A stretch of DNA of 64,000 nucleotides from Liolophura sinensis (Eukaryota > Mollusca > Polyplacophora > Chitonida > Chitonidae). The stretch spans positions 22,487,608 to 22,551,607 of the forward strand of contig NC_088300.1 in assembly GCF_032854445.1 (NCBI RefSeq). Reading direction: 5' to 3'. Positions within the stretch are counted from its first letter, which is position 1; each line of letters starts with the position of its first letter. The notes beneath the pieces are model-generated. The model was not told the origin of the DNA, did not search any database, and saw only the letters and a list, made by a program, of their open reading frames with translations. The translations under genes and the position numbers were made by a program. Positions 63,271-64,000 of the stretch are shown in pieces.

Positions 63271-64000
63271 CATGAAGTGAAAATGTGAGTGTAAAACTAG
63301 CTGGGAGCTCCATACCTGAGATGAGTGATGTATCTATGTAAAATTTAGGTATACAACAAGGACATGAAACACGGAAAAACAGATAAAAGCAGAGCAACAA
63401 CTGTTTGCTGATCATGTTCACTGCAGTACATACACGATATCGTTAAAAATGCTCTTTAATTGTCTGGATACATGCTTCTTCTTGTGTGAGTAATTGGTCT
63501 GCAGCCATAATAGATATTTGATAACAGATGTAGAAAAACCTGTCCAGCTTCTCATAGTGTGCACCTGCGACACATATAATGGTCTATCACGCTAACTAAA
63601 CGTTTGTCAGTTTACTGTAGGCCTATATATGTAATTTCCTCGTCTGTAGGAGGGTTTCAAGGTGGGAATGTATTTCCTAAATGTTAATTTAATTATACAT
63701 CTTGTTATGTTTACTTATGGTTTTTCGAAATAAATCGTGATTGGCTTGTAATACAGGGATTTTGTATGGTAGTAGACTGTTTGAAAGTTTTGGCTCTTGG
63801 GGAACATACTCATGCGGAAGATATTAATGTTCTGCATATCTGTGTGGACCAGAGAAGCTCTACATGTTCGCACGTTTGTTGTATGTAATTCAGTGCTGTT
63901 CTGAAGAGAACTTTTTGGGTAATTGCGCATGATGACAATGTCTGCAGGAAACTCTGTGGAACTGTAGCATTTGATGATGTATACTGGTAAATAACTTAAA

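Larger units (their letters stand above)
61995..64000 (+). other. TMEM87 3' UTR and downstream region
   Basis: After the TAG at 61992-61994 there is no further recognisable coding sequence. Several poly(A)-signal-like hexamers occur; the best clustered is AATAAA at 62546-62551. A short tandem repeat lies at about 63115-63270. Nothing else was recognised up to the right edge. Confidence 0.5.

Overview
This is an animal nuclear-genome window: spliced genes with GT-AG introns, AT-rich introns, and many short interspersed and tandem repeats. The commonest dispersed repeat is a tRNA-headed SINE whose body reads through 'tttacgccgtactcaag' and whose tail is AAATAAATAAAT. From memory this repeat type is common in molluscs and other lophotrochozoans, so a mollusc, possibly a bivalve, is my inference rather than a demonstrated identification. 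No prokaryotic, organellar or viral gene structure was seen.

Four host genes can be reconstructed exon by exon, with reading phases that agree at every junction. From left to right they are: CLHC1 (minus strand, 3' part beyond the left edge, about 1150-7485); PSMC4/Rpt3, the 26S proteasome ATPase 6B (plus, 8676-14740, nine exons, 419 aa, complete); RCE1, the CAAX prenyl endopeptidase (minus, 29772-22116, nine exons, 287-290 aa, complete); and a TMEM87A/B-type Golgi GOLD-domain seven-transmembrane protein (plus, 30963-61994, at least twenty coding exons, about 618 aa, complete). CLHC1/PSMC4 and RCE1/TMEM87 are two divergent pairs, each with a short or moderate intergenic space that should hold promoters for both genes. 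The four genes do not form one pathway. RCE1 (ER) and TMEM87 (Golgi) both belong to the endomembrane system; PSMC4 is a proteasome base subunit; CLHC1 is a poorly characterised coiled-coil protein.

The rest is repeat-rich. The 14.7-22.1 kb intergenic region holds a SINE of a second family, a 38-bp array, a composite satellite at 19.3-20.2 kb and inverted-repeat elements. The RCE1 introns carry several fold-back elements. The TMEM87 introns carry a degenerate Tc1/mariner copy (33.7-34.6 kb), a large fold-back (31.7-33.1 kb), many SINEs, a decayed DIRS-type tyrosine-recombinase retrotransposon (47.2-50.5 kb), a pogo/Tigger-like TIR element (57.5-58.4 kb) and a 1.5-kb two-period satellite (59.5-61.1 kb).

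The most notable host-gene features are in TMEM87: a textbook U12-type AT-AC intron, a GC-AG intron, an exon-borne 18-bp minisatellite encoding eight TPAGNP-type hexapeptides, and a candidate exon that ends in an in-frame stop. I found no convincing undescribed multi-gene system here.
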